Positions 8,606 through 16,073 of a stretch of DNA of 64,000 nt are shown here, one piece after another. Positions within the stretch are counted from its first letter, which is position 1. Each line of letters begins with the position of its first letter. The DNA is from Rhodoblastus sp963704565 (GTDB lineage Bacteria > Pseudomonadota > Alphaproteobacteria > Rhizobiales > Beijerinckiaceae): NCBI GenBank assembly GCA_963704565.1, contig OY969917.1:3286001-3350000 (forward strand), given 5' to 3'. The notes below the pieces were generated by a model. It saw only the letters and a list, made by a program, of their open reading frames with translations. It was not told the origin of the DNA and made no database searches. A program made the position numbers and the translations under genes.

Positions 8606-10099
8606 ATGGGCGTCGAGCAGAAGCCGGAAACATTTTTCGACCGCGCCGTGGCGCTGGCGCGGCGCGGCGACAACGAAGCGGCCAAGGCGGCCTATATCGA
8701 GGCCTTGCGTCGCGATCCGACCCATTTCGGCGCGCTGAACGATCTCGCCTGCCTGCTGCATGGCGAAGGCCGGCTTTCGGCGGCGCGGCTCGCCTATGCC
8801 CAGGCCGTCGCCCTGCATCCGGACCATCCGGCGGGGCGCATCAATTTCGGAAACTTTTTGCTCGAAGCCGACGATGCCGCCGGCGCGGAAATCCATTACC
8901 GCGCCGCCCTGGCGGCGGCCCCGGACCTGCCCCAGGCGCATCAGGGACTGGCGCGCGTGCTCGCCGCGCATGGCGAAGAGGCGGCGGAACATTGGCGCAA
9001 GGGCTTTGGCGGGCGCAACGCCGTTCATCGTCGCCGCTACCGGGGGAGCGGCGAGGGCGTTCCGGTTCTGCTTCTGGTTTCGGCAAGGCTCGGCAATGTC
9101 GCGACCAGGCGCTGGCTCGACGACCGCGATTTCGCGGTGACCGAAATTTTCGCCGAATTCGTCGATTTCAAACAGAGGCTCCCGGAGCATCGCCTGCTGA
9201 TCAACGCCATCGGCGACGCCGATCTCTGCGCCGCCGATCTCGACAAGGCTGGCGGCTTGCGGGCGCGCTCCACGGCGCCGGAGATCAACGACCCCGGCCG
9301 CGTGCGGGCGACGCGGCGCGAGGACAACGATCGCCGGCTTTCGCTTGTTCCCGGCGTCAGAACCGCGCGGGCGCGGCGATTTTCCAAACCGGCGCTGCTG
9401 GCCGAAAAAAGCCTGGACTTTCCGCTGCTGCGCCGCGCGCCGGGTTTTCATACCGGGCGCCATTTCGCGCGAGTGGAGGCGCGCGCCGATCTGCCCGAGG
9501 CGCTGGCGCGCCCGCCCGACGGCGATGTCCTCGTTCTGGAAAATCTCGACGCGCGCGGACCGGACGGCTTTTTCCGCAAATTCCGCGTCATGTTCGTTGA
9601 CGGAAAAATCTATCCCCTGCATCTGGCGGTCTCGCGCCATTGGCTGGTCCATTATTTTTCGTCCGACATGGCGGAAAACGCCGAGTTCCGCGCCGAGGAA
9701 CAACGCTTCCTGGAGGCCATGCCGGAGGCGCTGGGGCCGAAAGCTTTTGCCGCGCTTCAGGCCGTAGAACGCGAACTGGGCCTCGATTACGGCGGCGTGG
9801 ATTTCGGCCTCGCGCCGGATGGCGCGCTGCTGCTGTTCGAAGCCAATGCCACGATGAATGTTTTTCCGCCCGACGGCGATCCCAAATGGGATTATCGGCG
9901 GCCGGCGGCGGAGGCGATTTTGCGGGCGGCGCGGGACATGACGAAAGCGCGCGCCGGCGTTCCGCAAGGCGGCGCTCTGCGCCAACAAGCCCGACCTCTC
10001 GACCTTCGAGAAGCGGCTGGCCTTCAAACAGGCCAGGCTGGAAACCCGCCTCGCCGCCATGAAGACGATTTCGCCCAAGCTCATCGCCTTCGACAATAG
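8606..10099 (+). CDS. TPR repeat protein with C-terminal ATP-grasp-like domain; 3' end abnormal
   Basis: A 497-residue reading frame. Residues 8-135 are tetratricopeptide repeats (AALRRDPTHFGALNDLACLLHGEGR and successors). Residues 150-445 resemble RimK-like ATP-grasp proteins, with LVLENLDARG, FRVMFVDGKIYPLHLAVS and the Mg/ATP-binding end LGLDYGGVDFGLAPDG followed by LLFEANATMN. The last ~50 codons look non-coding in this frame: from about 9942 the coding signal moves to the +1 frame. The native C-terminus was probably near residue 450. Substrate unknown; TPR+ATP-grasp proteins often modify peptides or other proteins. Confidence 0.75.
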   Translation: MGVEQKPETFFDRAVALARRGDNEAAKAAYIEALRRDPTHFGALNDLACLLHGEGRLSAARLAYAQAVALHPDHPAGRINFGNFLLEADDAAGAEIHYRAALAAAPDLPQAHQGLARVLAAHGEEAAEHWRKGFGGRNAVHRRRYRGSGEGVPVLLLVSARLGNVATRRWLDDRDFAVTEIFAEFVDFKQRLPEHRLLINAIGDADLCAADLDKAGGLRARSTAPEINDPGRVRATRREDNDRRLSLVPGVRTARARRFSKPALLAEKSLDFPLLRRAPGFHTGRHFARVEARADLPEALARPPDGDVLVLENLDARGPDGFFRKFRVMFVDGKIYPLHLAVSRHWLVHYFSSDMAENAEFRAEEQRFLEAMPEALGPKAFAALQAVERELGLDYGGVDFGLAPDGALLLFEANATMNVFPPDGDPKWDYRRPAAEAILRAARDMTKARAGVPQGGALRQQARPLDLREAAGLQTGQAGNPPRRHEDDFAQAHRLRQ

Positions 10100-10187
10100 C
10101 CTCGACGACAAGCAGAAGGCGGCTTTCGACGAGATGCGCGAGCATTGGGGCCGCCACCGGCGCCACCATCGTCACGGCGAGGAATAA
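9942..10187 (+). pseudogene. remnant of an LTXXQ/Spy-like protein (C-terminal part)
   Basis: In the +1 frame relative to the TPR protein, an open frame without a start codon follows the stop at 9939-9941. It encodes about 81 residues including STFEKRLAFKQARLETRL and ISPKLIAFDNSLDDKQKAAFDEMR, ending in a His/Arg-rich tail. Third-codon-position GC is high, and the pattern resembles the C-terminus of LTXXQ-motif (Spy/CpxP-like) periplasmic chaperones. Signal peptide and N-terminal half are missing, so it is probably a truncated gene joined to the TPR gene by deletion, or a frameshift. Confidence 0.45.
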
Positions 10188-10367
10188 TCTTCGCGATCCC
10201 CGCAAGCGGTGGCTATTAAATTGAAAGCGGGCGTTCTCGTGAGCGTCCGCTTTCGGTTTGCCGGCCCTTGGGCGAAGCCGGCGCCGCGAAATTGCGCTCG
10301 CGCAAAGTCTTGCCCGCAGTCCCCGTCTAGAAGGTCTTCCGGTCGATCGCGGCCGCGCGAGGATGAG

Positions 10368-10775
10368 ATGAATCTGCCGCAATTGCCGTTGGGCGTTCGG
10401 GTGATGGACGAGGACCATTACGTGCTGGAACAAATGTTCGCGCAAGCGGCGCAGGTCGCGGATTCCGGCCTTTCCGCCCATCTCGACGCGATCCTGGCCG
10501 AAATCGCCGCCCATTTCGCGCGCGAGGAGGTGGAAATGCAGCGGGTGGGCGTGCCGATCCTTCCCTGCCATCGCATCCAGCACGCCACGCTGCTGGTCGA
10601 GGCCGAAAAAATCAGGGCGAATTTCTCCAACGCCGAACCTCAGGCCCGGCGTCGCCTCATCGCCTTCGATCTGGCGCAACTCGTCGCCAATCATGTCGCC
10701 GCCCCCGACCGGGTTTCGTCCGACTTTTTTGACGAAAAAATCGATTATTCCACACCCGATCGCCGCAGCGCCTGA
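10368..10775 (+). CDS. bacteriohemerythrin-like protein
   Basis: A 135-residue hemerythrin-domain protein. Candidate di-iron ligands are all visible: H17 (MDEDHYVL), H49 and E53 (AAHFAREEVE), H68 and H72 (PCHRIQH), and a late H-x4-D (NHVAAPD). Family members bind O2 reversibly or sense O2/NO through a non-haem di-iron centre. The start at 10368 is preceded by GAGG; the upstream in-frame extension has no similarity. Monocistronic as far as visible. Confidence 0.82.
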   Translation: MNLPQLPLGVRVMDEDHYVLEQMFAQAAQVADSGLSAHLDAILAEIAAHFAREEVEMQRVGVPILPCHRIQHATLLVEAEKIRANFSNAEPQARRRLIAFDLAQLVANHVAAPDRVSSDFFDEKIDYSTPDRRSA

Positions 10776-10860
10776 TTTTGGCGATGGCGCCGCCGGGCTT
10801 GGTTTTCTTCCGCAAAGACAATAGGCTTGCGCGCGACCGGCGGGGCTGGAACGGAGCGCG

Positions 10861-11304
10861 ATGCGGCGGAGTTTGACCCGATACTATCCCGATTATGCGC
10901 CCGAGGCGCTTTTCGCGCTGGTGGACGATATCGAATCCTATCCGTCTTTCGCCCCTTTCTGCCTGCGCGCGCGGGTTCTGGCCCAGGCGGGCAACTGGCG
11001 GCGGGTCGAGAATATCTTCGGCTTCCGTTCCTGGCGCTCCACTTTCGTCAGCGAGTCGCGGGCGACACCGCCGCGCGAACTGGTCGTCGAATCCTATGAC
11101 CGCCCCTTTCGCGCCCTTCGCCTGCGCTGGCTGTTCGAGCCTCGCGGCGCGGGCTGCCGGCTGACCTGCGATTGGCGGATGGAATTTTCCTCGCCCTTGC
11201 TCAATATCGCGGCGGCGCTGGCGGCGGAGGAGGCGCAGGATCGCGCGCTGGCGGCCTTCGAGCGCCGCGCCGCGCTCACGATCGGCAAAAGGGAGACGAC
11301 ATGA
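10861..11304 (+). CDS. COQ10/RatA-like START-domain protein
   Basis: A 147-residue single-domain SRPBCC/START protein. Family signatures include FALVDDIESYPSFAPFCLRARVL near the N-terminus and WRMEFSSPLLN near the end. Members in alphaproteobacteria are annotated as coenzyme-Q-binding COQ10 or type II toxin RatA. The last four bases overlap the start codon of menA (ATGA), so the two are translationally coupled. That neighbour supports a quinone-chaperone role rather than a toxin role (inference). Confidence 0.88.
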   Translation: MRRSLTRYYPDYAPEALFALVDDIESYPSFAPFCLRARVLAQAGNWRRVENIFGFRSWRSTFVSESRATPPRELVVESYDRPFRALRLRWLFEPRGAGCRLTCDWRMEFSSPLLNIAAALAAEEAQDRALAAFERRAALTIGKRETT

Positions 11305-12206
11305 CCGCGAGCCAAAACCGCGCCAGCGCGGCGCCTCTCGCCGTGTGGGTCGCCGCCGCGCGTCCGCGCACCTTGTCGATGGCTTTGGCGCCGGTCTTCG
11401 CCGGCGCCTGTCTCGCCCATAATTTCGCCGGCCGGGTGGATCTTCCGGCGGTGCTTGTCGCGGCTCTGTCAGCGGTCTGCATCCAGGTCGCCACCAATCT
11501 TTTCAACGACGCCCGCGACTTCGAGCGCGGCGGCGACGGGCCGGACCGGCTGGGGCCGCAACGCGCCGCCGCCAGCGGATTGCTCGCGCCGGCCGAAATC
11601 AAGAACGCCGCCTTCGGCTTTTTCGCCTTGGCGGCGCTCGGCGGGCTTTATCTCGTCGCTGTCGGCGGCTGGCCGATCCTCGTGCTGGGCCTGCTGTCGA
11701 TCCTTTCCGGCTATGGCTATAGCGGCGGGCCGGCACCGATTTCCCATTCGCCCTTCGGCGAGCTTTTCGTCATTCTCTTCTTCGGCCTCGGCGCGGTCGG
11801 CGGAACCTTTTGGCTGGCGGCGCATGATTTCGGCGCGGCGCCGGTGCTGGCCGGGCTGGCGCTCGGCCTGTTCGCGGCGGGCGTTCTGATGGTCAATAAT
11901 TATCGCGACGCGGCCGCCGACGCCCGCGCCGGGCGCCGGACCCTGGCCATCGTCGCCGGGCCACGCGCCGCGCGGGCCTTGTTCGCGGCGATGATGGTCG
12001 CGCCCTTTTTTCTCCTGTTCTTTCTGATCGTGCTGGCGCCCCATCGCGCGCTGTGGCTGGCCTTGGGCGCCTTGCCCCTGGCGCTCGCGCAAATCCGCCG
12101 GCTTTACGCCGAGCCGCCGGGGCCGGGGCTCAACGCCTTGCTGGCGCGCACGGCGCAGGTTCAGGCGCTCTACGCCCTGCTGCTGGGGATTGGCGCCTTG
12201 GTGTGA
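11301..12206 (+). CDS. menA: 1,4-dihydroxy-2-naphthoate polyprenyltransferase-like (MenA)
   Basis: A 301-residue integral membrane UbiA-superfamily prenyltransferase with about eight hydrophobic helices. It opens with WVAAARPRTLSMALAPVFAG. The first Asp-rich motif is NLFNDARDFERG and the second is NNYRDAAADARAGRRTLA, typical of the MenA branch. MenA attaches a polyprenyl tail to DHNA in menaquinone synthesis. Start at 11301 overlaps the previous stop by ATGA. No other men genes lie in the window, so the actual quinone substrate remains open. Confidence 0.85.
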   Translation: MTASQNRASAAPLAVWVAAARPRTLSMALAPVFAGACLAHNFAGRVDLPAVLVAALSAVCIQVATNLFNDARDFERGGDGPDRLGPQRAAASGLLAPAEIKNAAFGFFALAALGGLYLVAVGGWPILVLGLLSILSGYGYSGGPAPISHSPFGELFVILFFGLGAVGGTFWLAAHDFGAAPVLAGLALGLFAAGVLMVNNYRDAAADARAGRRTLAIVAGPRAARALFAAMMVAPFFLLFFLIVLAPHRALWLALGALPLALAQIRRLYAEPPGPGLNALLARTAQVQALYALLLGIGALV

Positions 12207-12271
12207 CCGCGCCTCGCTTTTCAAAGCCGGGGCGGCGGTCCATAGTGCGGCGTTTCTTGCCGGAGTTTTCC

Positions 12272-12865
12272 ATGCCTGCTCGCCCTGCGATCTTCCCGCC
12301 GCCTGTCGCCCGCGCGGCCCGGATCGGAGGAGCCTTGGCGCTTTGGCTCGCGGGTTGCGCCGTCTCGGCGCGGGCAGGCGATCTTTCCTTTTTTTCCGGC
12401 AGTTTTCGCGGTCCCGGCTATGTCCAGGACGACAGCGGCGCGCGGAAAAACCTGGACTGCCGCGCGACCGGCGAAACCGCGAAAGACGGCGCCGTCCTGT
12501 CGCAGGACATCGCCTGCGAATCGGAGTCGTATAAATTCGACCTGCGCGGCCAATATGTCGCCGACGGCGCCGAGGCGCGCGGCTTCTGGCGCGAGGCGAC
12601 GCGCGGATCGTCGGGCGCGGTCGCGGCGCAAATCGTCGGGCAGGGTTTTGCCGGCGCGAGCGAAGCCAAGGGCTTTGCCGGACGATTCAAGCTCCACGCC
12701 GGCCCCCGCAAGCTGCTCTTCACCTTCTGGCCCGAGGACGGCAAGCCGGCCCGCGTTCACGCCGCGCTGGCGCGGCAGCGCTTGGCGGCGACGCCCGCCG
12801 CGCGCGAAAACCCGCGCCAGGCGCACGGGCGCCGGGCAAGCGCCGGATTGAAGATGTTGAACTAA
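12272..12865 (+). CDS. secreted hypothetical protein (197 aa)
   Basis: A 197-residue exported protein. The N-terminus has a basic/hydrophobic stretch GGALALWLAGCAVSARAG; the cysteine lies within a WLAGC context, so a lipoprotein is possible although a Sec signal ending at ARAG fits as well. The mature part is a single small domain starting DLSFFSGSFRGPGYVQ with two cysteines (LDCRATG and DIACESE) that may pair. I do not recognise the family. It stands alone after menA, with a repeat downstream. Confidence 0.65.
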   Translation: MPARPAIFPPPVARAARIGGALALWLAGCAVSARAGDLSFFSGSFRGPGYVQDDSGARKNLDCRATGETAKDGAVLSQDIACESESYKFDLRGQYVADGAEARGFWREATRGSSGAVAAQIVGQGFAGASEAKGFAGRFKLHAGPRKLLFTFWPEDGKPARVHAALARQRLAATPAARENPRQAHGRRASAGLKMLN

Positions 12866-12896
12866 CGGTGGGAAACATAGGCTTGGTTCCCGGCCA

Positions 12897-12997
12897 CTAG
12901 AGCTCGTTCGGTGAACTCCCGTTCACCGAACGAGGTCTAGTATTTTGTTTTCACGCATTTTCTTAACGCGAACCGGCATCCACTTCGCTTGAAAATG
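12897..12997. repeat. Rhizobiales-type intergenic palindromic repeat
   Basis: A long imperfect palindrome at 12897-12940: arm CTCGTTCGGTGAAC (12903-12916), loop TCCC, exact complement 12921-12934, with a further five paired bases outside a mismatch. It is followed by CGCATTTTCTTAACGCGAAC (12954-12973) and a GAAAATG end, a second imperfect inverted unit. Sequences with CGCGAACCGG between GCATTTTC and GAAAATGC are, from memory, common intergenic repeats in Rhizobiales genomes. Confidence 0.7.
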
Positions 12998-13327
12998 ACG
13001 CAGAACGGCGGAAAGGGGATCTGCGCAATCGCCGCGACCGAGGACTCCTCGGCGCCAGATCCAGACTGCCCGGTTGGATTGACGATCTTCCGAAGTCGAC
13101 AGAAAGCTGCCGTTTGGTGTGGTCGAACACAGACCACGGCAGCGGCAACTTCAAAGTCGATAAACGCCCGTCTATCGACGGGCAAATCCGCCCCTATAGA
13201 GCGCGCCGCCGCCCCCGCGCGCAGCGCATCGTCGAGGCCAATCCGCCCCGCGGCGCCGCAGCTTGCATTCCGCCGGCGGCCGTGGAAAGACACGGGCCGA
13301 ACCGATCGCGCGCAAGAACCTTTTCCC
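12998..13327. other. non-coding stretch upstream of sohB
   Basis: About 330 bp after the repeat without a convincing gene. Open frames on both strands lack ribosome sites, domain similarity and coding-like composition. It probably holds the sohB promoter; no clear -35/-10 pair was identified. Confidence 0.35.
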
Positions 13328-14359
13328 ATGGCCTTCTGGTTGGACATCGCCGCCTTCGTCCTGAAAACCCTTCTCATCGTTGCGGCGCTCGGCAGCCTCG
13401 GGGCGCTCATCGCGCGCCTGACGCGCCACGACTTAAGGCGCGTCGGGCGCGAAGTCGAGGTCCGCTCGCTCAACCAGCGCTACGATCAGATGCGCGACGA
13501 GCTCGACGCGGAAATCCTCGGCAAGAAGGAGCGGCGGTCGCTCGCCAAGGCCCGCAAGCGTGAAGCCAAGGCGCGCGCCGCGACTCCGACGGGCAAGCGC
13601 GTCTACGTGCTCGGCTTCAAGGGCGACCTGATGGCGTCTGCCGTCAAGCGCCTGGCCCGGGAGATCGACGCCGTGCTCACCGTCGCCCGGCCCGAGACGG
13701 ACGAGGTCGTGTTGCGCCTGCAAAGCTCCGGCGGCACGGTGACCGGCTACGGCCTCGCCGCCGCCGAAGTCTCGCGTCTTCGCGACCGCAAGATCAAGGT
13801 CACGGTCTCCGTCGACCAGGTGGCGGCGAGCGGCGGCTACATGATGGCCTGCGCGGCGGACAAAATCGTCGCCGCGCCGTTCGCGCTCATCGGTTCGATC
13901 GGCGTCGTGGCGCAGGCGCCAAACCTCCATCGCCTGCTCAAGAAGAACGACATCGATTACGAGGAGCTGACGGCGGGCGAATTCAAGCGCTCCATCTCGA
14001 TACTCGGAGAGATCACACCGGCCGGCCGCGAGCATTTCATCGGCAAGATCGAGGACATTCACACGGCCTTCAAGAACTTCGTCGCCGAGCGCCGCCCGAC
14101 CGCCGACCTCGCCAAGGTCGCGAACGGCGACGTGTGGCTGGCGAGCGAGGCCGTGAGCCTCGGCCTCGTGGACGCGTTGTCGACTGGCGACGATCTCATC
14201 TTCCGCTTGAAGGACGAGGCGCGCCTCTTCGCAGTCGCAACCGTGGCGCGCAAGACGCTCCTGCAACAGCTTCTCGGCGGCCTCGGCTTCGAGGGGCCAT
14301 CGTCGTTCGCGCCGCTTGGCGCGATCGCCAAAGCGTTAAGCGCAGTTCGTAGCAATTGA
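13328..14359 (+). CDS. sohB: SohB-like S49 family serine peptidase
   Basis: A 343-residue S49 protease. Residues 5-30 form one transmembrane helix. Residues 37-90 are a charged linker. The protease domain has VLRLQSSGGTVTGYG, the nucleophile motif VDQVAASGGYMMACAAD (Ser168) and the general-base motif LTAGEFKRS (Lys220), giving the Ser/Lys dyad of SppA/SohB enzymes. It probably degrades small membrane or periplasmic peptides. The ATG at 13328 begins the membrane anchor; the frame extends further upstream but that part is not protein-like. Flanked on both sides by dispersed repeats. Confidence 0.9.
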   Translation: MAFWLDIAAFVLKTLLIVAALGSLGALIARLTRHDLRRVGREVEVRSLNQRYDQMRDELDAEILGKKERRSLAKARKREAKARAATPTGKRVYVLGFKGDLMASAVKRLAREIDAVLTVARPETDEVVLRLQSSGGTVTGYGLAAAEVSRLRDRKIKVTVSVDQVAASGGYMMACAADKIVAAPFALIGSIGVVAQAPNLHRLLKKNDIDYEELTAGEFKRSISILGEITPAGREHFIGKIEDIHTAFKNFVAERRPTADLAKVANGDVWLASEAVSLGLVDALSTGDDLIFRLKDEARLFAVATVARKTLLQQLLGGLGFEGPSSFAPLGAIAKALSAVRSN

Positions 14360-14595
14360 CGGCGACGCAAGGACTGCGCGTCGCGTCGTGGAGCGCCGCG
14401 CATTGGACGAGGCAGGCCTTGTCCTTGCGGCTCGCGCTCCCCGGGGTCGGCGGTCGGCGAGCGCCGTTCCGATCGTCAACGGCTTGCAGGTGTCTGGCCC
14501 GTAGCTCGTCCTTGCATATCGAGGCCGAATCCGGGCCATCGTACTCCGAGACTAAACACCTGGGGTGGAGAAGGAAAGTTTGGGCGATGGGCCGA
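14360..14595. other. intergenic sequence between sohB and the triple-hairpin repeat
   Basis: No coding feature is supported here. Together with the repeat at 14596-14725 and about 140 further bases it makes a 506-bp gap before the next gene at 14866. Confidence 0.35.
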
Positions 14596-14725
14596 GTGAT
14601 ACGAATTCCGAATGAATCATTCGGAATTCGTATTCCGCTGGCGCGAAAATCCGCCCGCGACATAGAGGATTTTCGCGCCATGGCGTTTCCGCGGATTGCG
14701 AAGCAATCTTGCGGAAACCGTATGA
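14596..14725. repeat. 130-bp triple-hairpin dispersed repeat, copy 2
   Basis: Nearly identical to 7941-8070 and in the same orientation. The first palindrome (14599-14633) differs from copy 1 by a G-to-C change in the left arm matched by C-to-G in the right arm, so pairing is kept. The second stem (14640-14652 with 14667-14679) and third stem (14685-14718) are conserved; changes fall in the loops. Confidence 0.85.
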
Positions 14726-14865
14726 TAGGCAAGTTCCGATCCAAACGGCGGGACGAGTTTCGCCCGCAGCAAATCAAGTATATTCTATCCAGTCAGCGAT
14801 ATGGCGCCACCTTGACGGCGGCGACGACCTGATCGGGGTTCGGGTGGATCAACAGGAGCAATACC

Positions 14866-15072
14866 GTGAGCAACGCAGACGAGAAGCGCGTCAATCACTT
14901 AGCTGAGCGCAAGGGGTTTCGTTTGGAGAAGGCTGGACACGGAAAGGGGCATGGCCGCTTCTACATCATGAATGTAGCCGAGGCCTCAAGGATGCGTTCT
15001 GGCGTCGCCGACCACGAGTATTCCTTTTCGTTGGACGAGGCTGAGGCCTGGCTTTCCGCCCACTCGAAATAA
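14866..15072 (+). CDS. small hypothetical protein (68 aa)
   Basis: A 68-residue soluble protein with GTG start at 14866, preceded by CAGGAGC at good spacing. Sequence starts MSNADEKRVNHLAERKGFRLEKAG and ends in a short acidic/aromatic helix (FSLDEAEAWLSAHS). No recognised domain; lengths and charge pattern resemble small phage- or island-type proteins. It lies in a gene-poor stretch with a repeat just upstream. Confidence 0.55.
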   Translation: MSNADEKRVNHLAERKGFRLEKAGHGKGHGRFYIMNVAEASRMRSGVADHEYSFSLDEAEAWLSAHSK

Positions 15073-15103
15073 TCCCGAATCTCACCGGCTTGTCCTCCCG
15101 GAG

Positions 15104-15317
15104 CTAGCGCAGAGCGGCCGGTGATACGTTTCCAATGGCGTATTTTCGCCCCTGGTCGTTTGCGAACGGACTATCGCTAGGAACTAATTCCTGCTCTTGC
15201 GGGGTCGCCGCAAAACGGGTCTGCATCGCTCTTGTGACATTATGCAAGACCTCGATGACGACTTTGGCTCGTCCATGTCCGAAAGCTGCCCTCAATTTTT
15301 CGCGGAAAGGCGAACAG
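15104..15317 (-). pseudogene. possible gene fragment resembling a SiaB-type kinase
   Basis: On the minus strand an open stretch encodes FREKLRAAFGHGRAKVVIEV then LHNVTRAMQTRF, and later GRKYAIGNV. The helix xxKVVIEVLHNVTRxxQ followed by a strand ending in a YxIxxGN-like block recalls the ATPase fold of SiaB-family kinases. There is no ribosome site or convincing start, and it runs into the dsrC-like gene. If real it is a decayed fragment; confidence is low. Confidence 0.2.
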
Positions 15318-15686
15318 TCAGGCCACGCTGCCGAAGCTTGGGTCTGAGGTTCCGACCGACGCCTTCAGCCCCGCCAATTTGCACCCCTGGGCGACAGGCC
15401 CGCCGGGGAAGAGCTGATAGAGCTGTTTCAGGCCGCCGACGATGTGGAATTTTTCGTCCAGCGCGTCATGCAGTTCGCGCAGATTGACGACCCCTTCAGG
15501 ATGGCGCGCGAAATAATGCTGCAACGCGCGGATCACTTCCCAATGTTCGACCGTGAGCGTCAATTTTTCTCCGGCGGCGGCCGCTTCCGCCGCCTGCCGC
15601 GTCCAAGTGAGCGGCGCATCGGGAAAGTCGGGATCCTTGGCGCCTTCTCGGGTGAGCGCGTTGATGTCGAAGGATTCTTGGACCAT
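15318..15686 (-). CDS. DsrC/TusE-family sulfur-relay-like protein lacking the terminal cysteine
   Basis: A 122-residue DsrC/TusE/DsvC-fold protein. Family blocks include DFPDAPLTWTRQAAEAAAA, LTVEHWEVIRALQHYFARHP and YQLFPGGPVAQGCKLAGL. The C-terminal arm keeps the upstream cysteine (GCKLAGL). At the position of the usual penultimate cysteine, eleven residues on, there is Thr, followed by a non-conserved tail. Canonical DsrC uses both cysteines and TusE the last one, so normal persulfide transfer is unlikely. The SD TAGGAGAG overlaps the stop of the upstream 73-aa gene, indicating an operon. Confidence 0.8.
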   Translation of the reverse strand: MVQESFDINALTREGAKDPDFPDAPLTWTRQAAEAAAAGEKLTLTVEHWEVIRALQHYFARHPEGVVNLRELHDALDEKFHIVGGLKQLYQLFPGGPVAQGCKLAGLKASVGTSDPSFGSVA

Positions 15687-15695
15687 GTTTCTCTC

Positions 15696-15917
15696 CTAGA
15701 TCGAAACTTTCAACCTGGCCTGGGATCTGACTTGCTCAGGAAGGTGGCTCCAAAAGCTGGCCCACGCCTGGCGTATTGTCAACCTGGCTTCCCGCCCCGA
15801 TCGGCGCGGTTGCAATGAGGTGACAAGTAAGCCTGCACGGTCACGCGTCACGGAAACGAAGCGCATGCCGACGGAGAGGTCTTCGAGACAAAGGACGTCG
15901 CCATTGGTTCCGGCCAT
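15696..15917 (-). CDS. small hypothetical protein paired with the DsrC-like gene
   Basis: A 73-residue protein, start MAGTNGDVLCLEDLSVGMRF, with a very strong ribosome site AAAGGAGG seven bases before the ATG at 15917. The middle is beta-rich (FVSVTRDRAGLLVTSLQP) and the end basic/aromatic. One cysteine at position 10. I do not recognise the family. Its stop codon TAG lies inside the SD of the DsrC-like gene, so the pair should be co-translated and may act together. Confidence 0.6.
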   Translation of the reverse strand: MAGTNGDVLCLEDLSVGMRFVSVTRDRAGLLVTSLQPRRSGREARLTIRQAWASFWSHLPEQVRSQARLKVSI

Positions 15918-16073
15918 GAACGTCCTCCTTTTTGATGGGACGCTGGCAGTAGCACGCCGACTGCCTCAATTGGGTCGACTTGAGACGGTCGCTGAACATC
16001 CCGAGGATGCCCGCTACGAGCCGCACGCGGTCATCGCGGCGAGGGCGCCAAGCGTTCAGATTTCGACCACTCC

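Noticed and set aside
12937..13473. Open frames on both strands upstream of sohB
   Set aside because: No ribosome site, no recognisable domain and Arg/Ser-rich composition typical of GC-rich shadow frames; part of the sequence is the Rhizobiales-type repeat.
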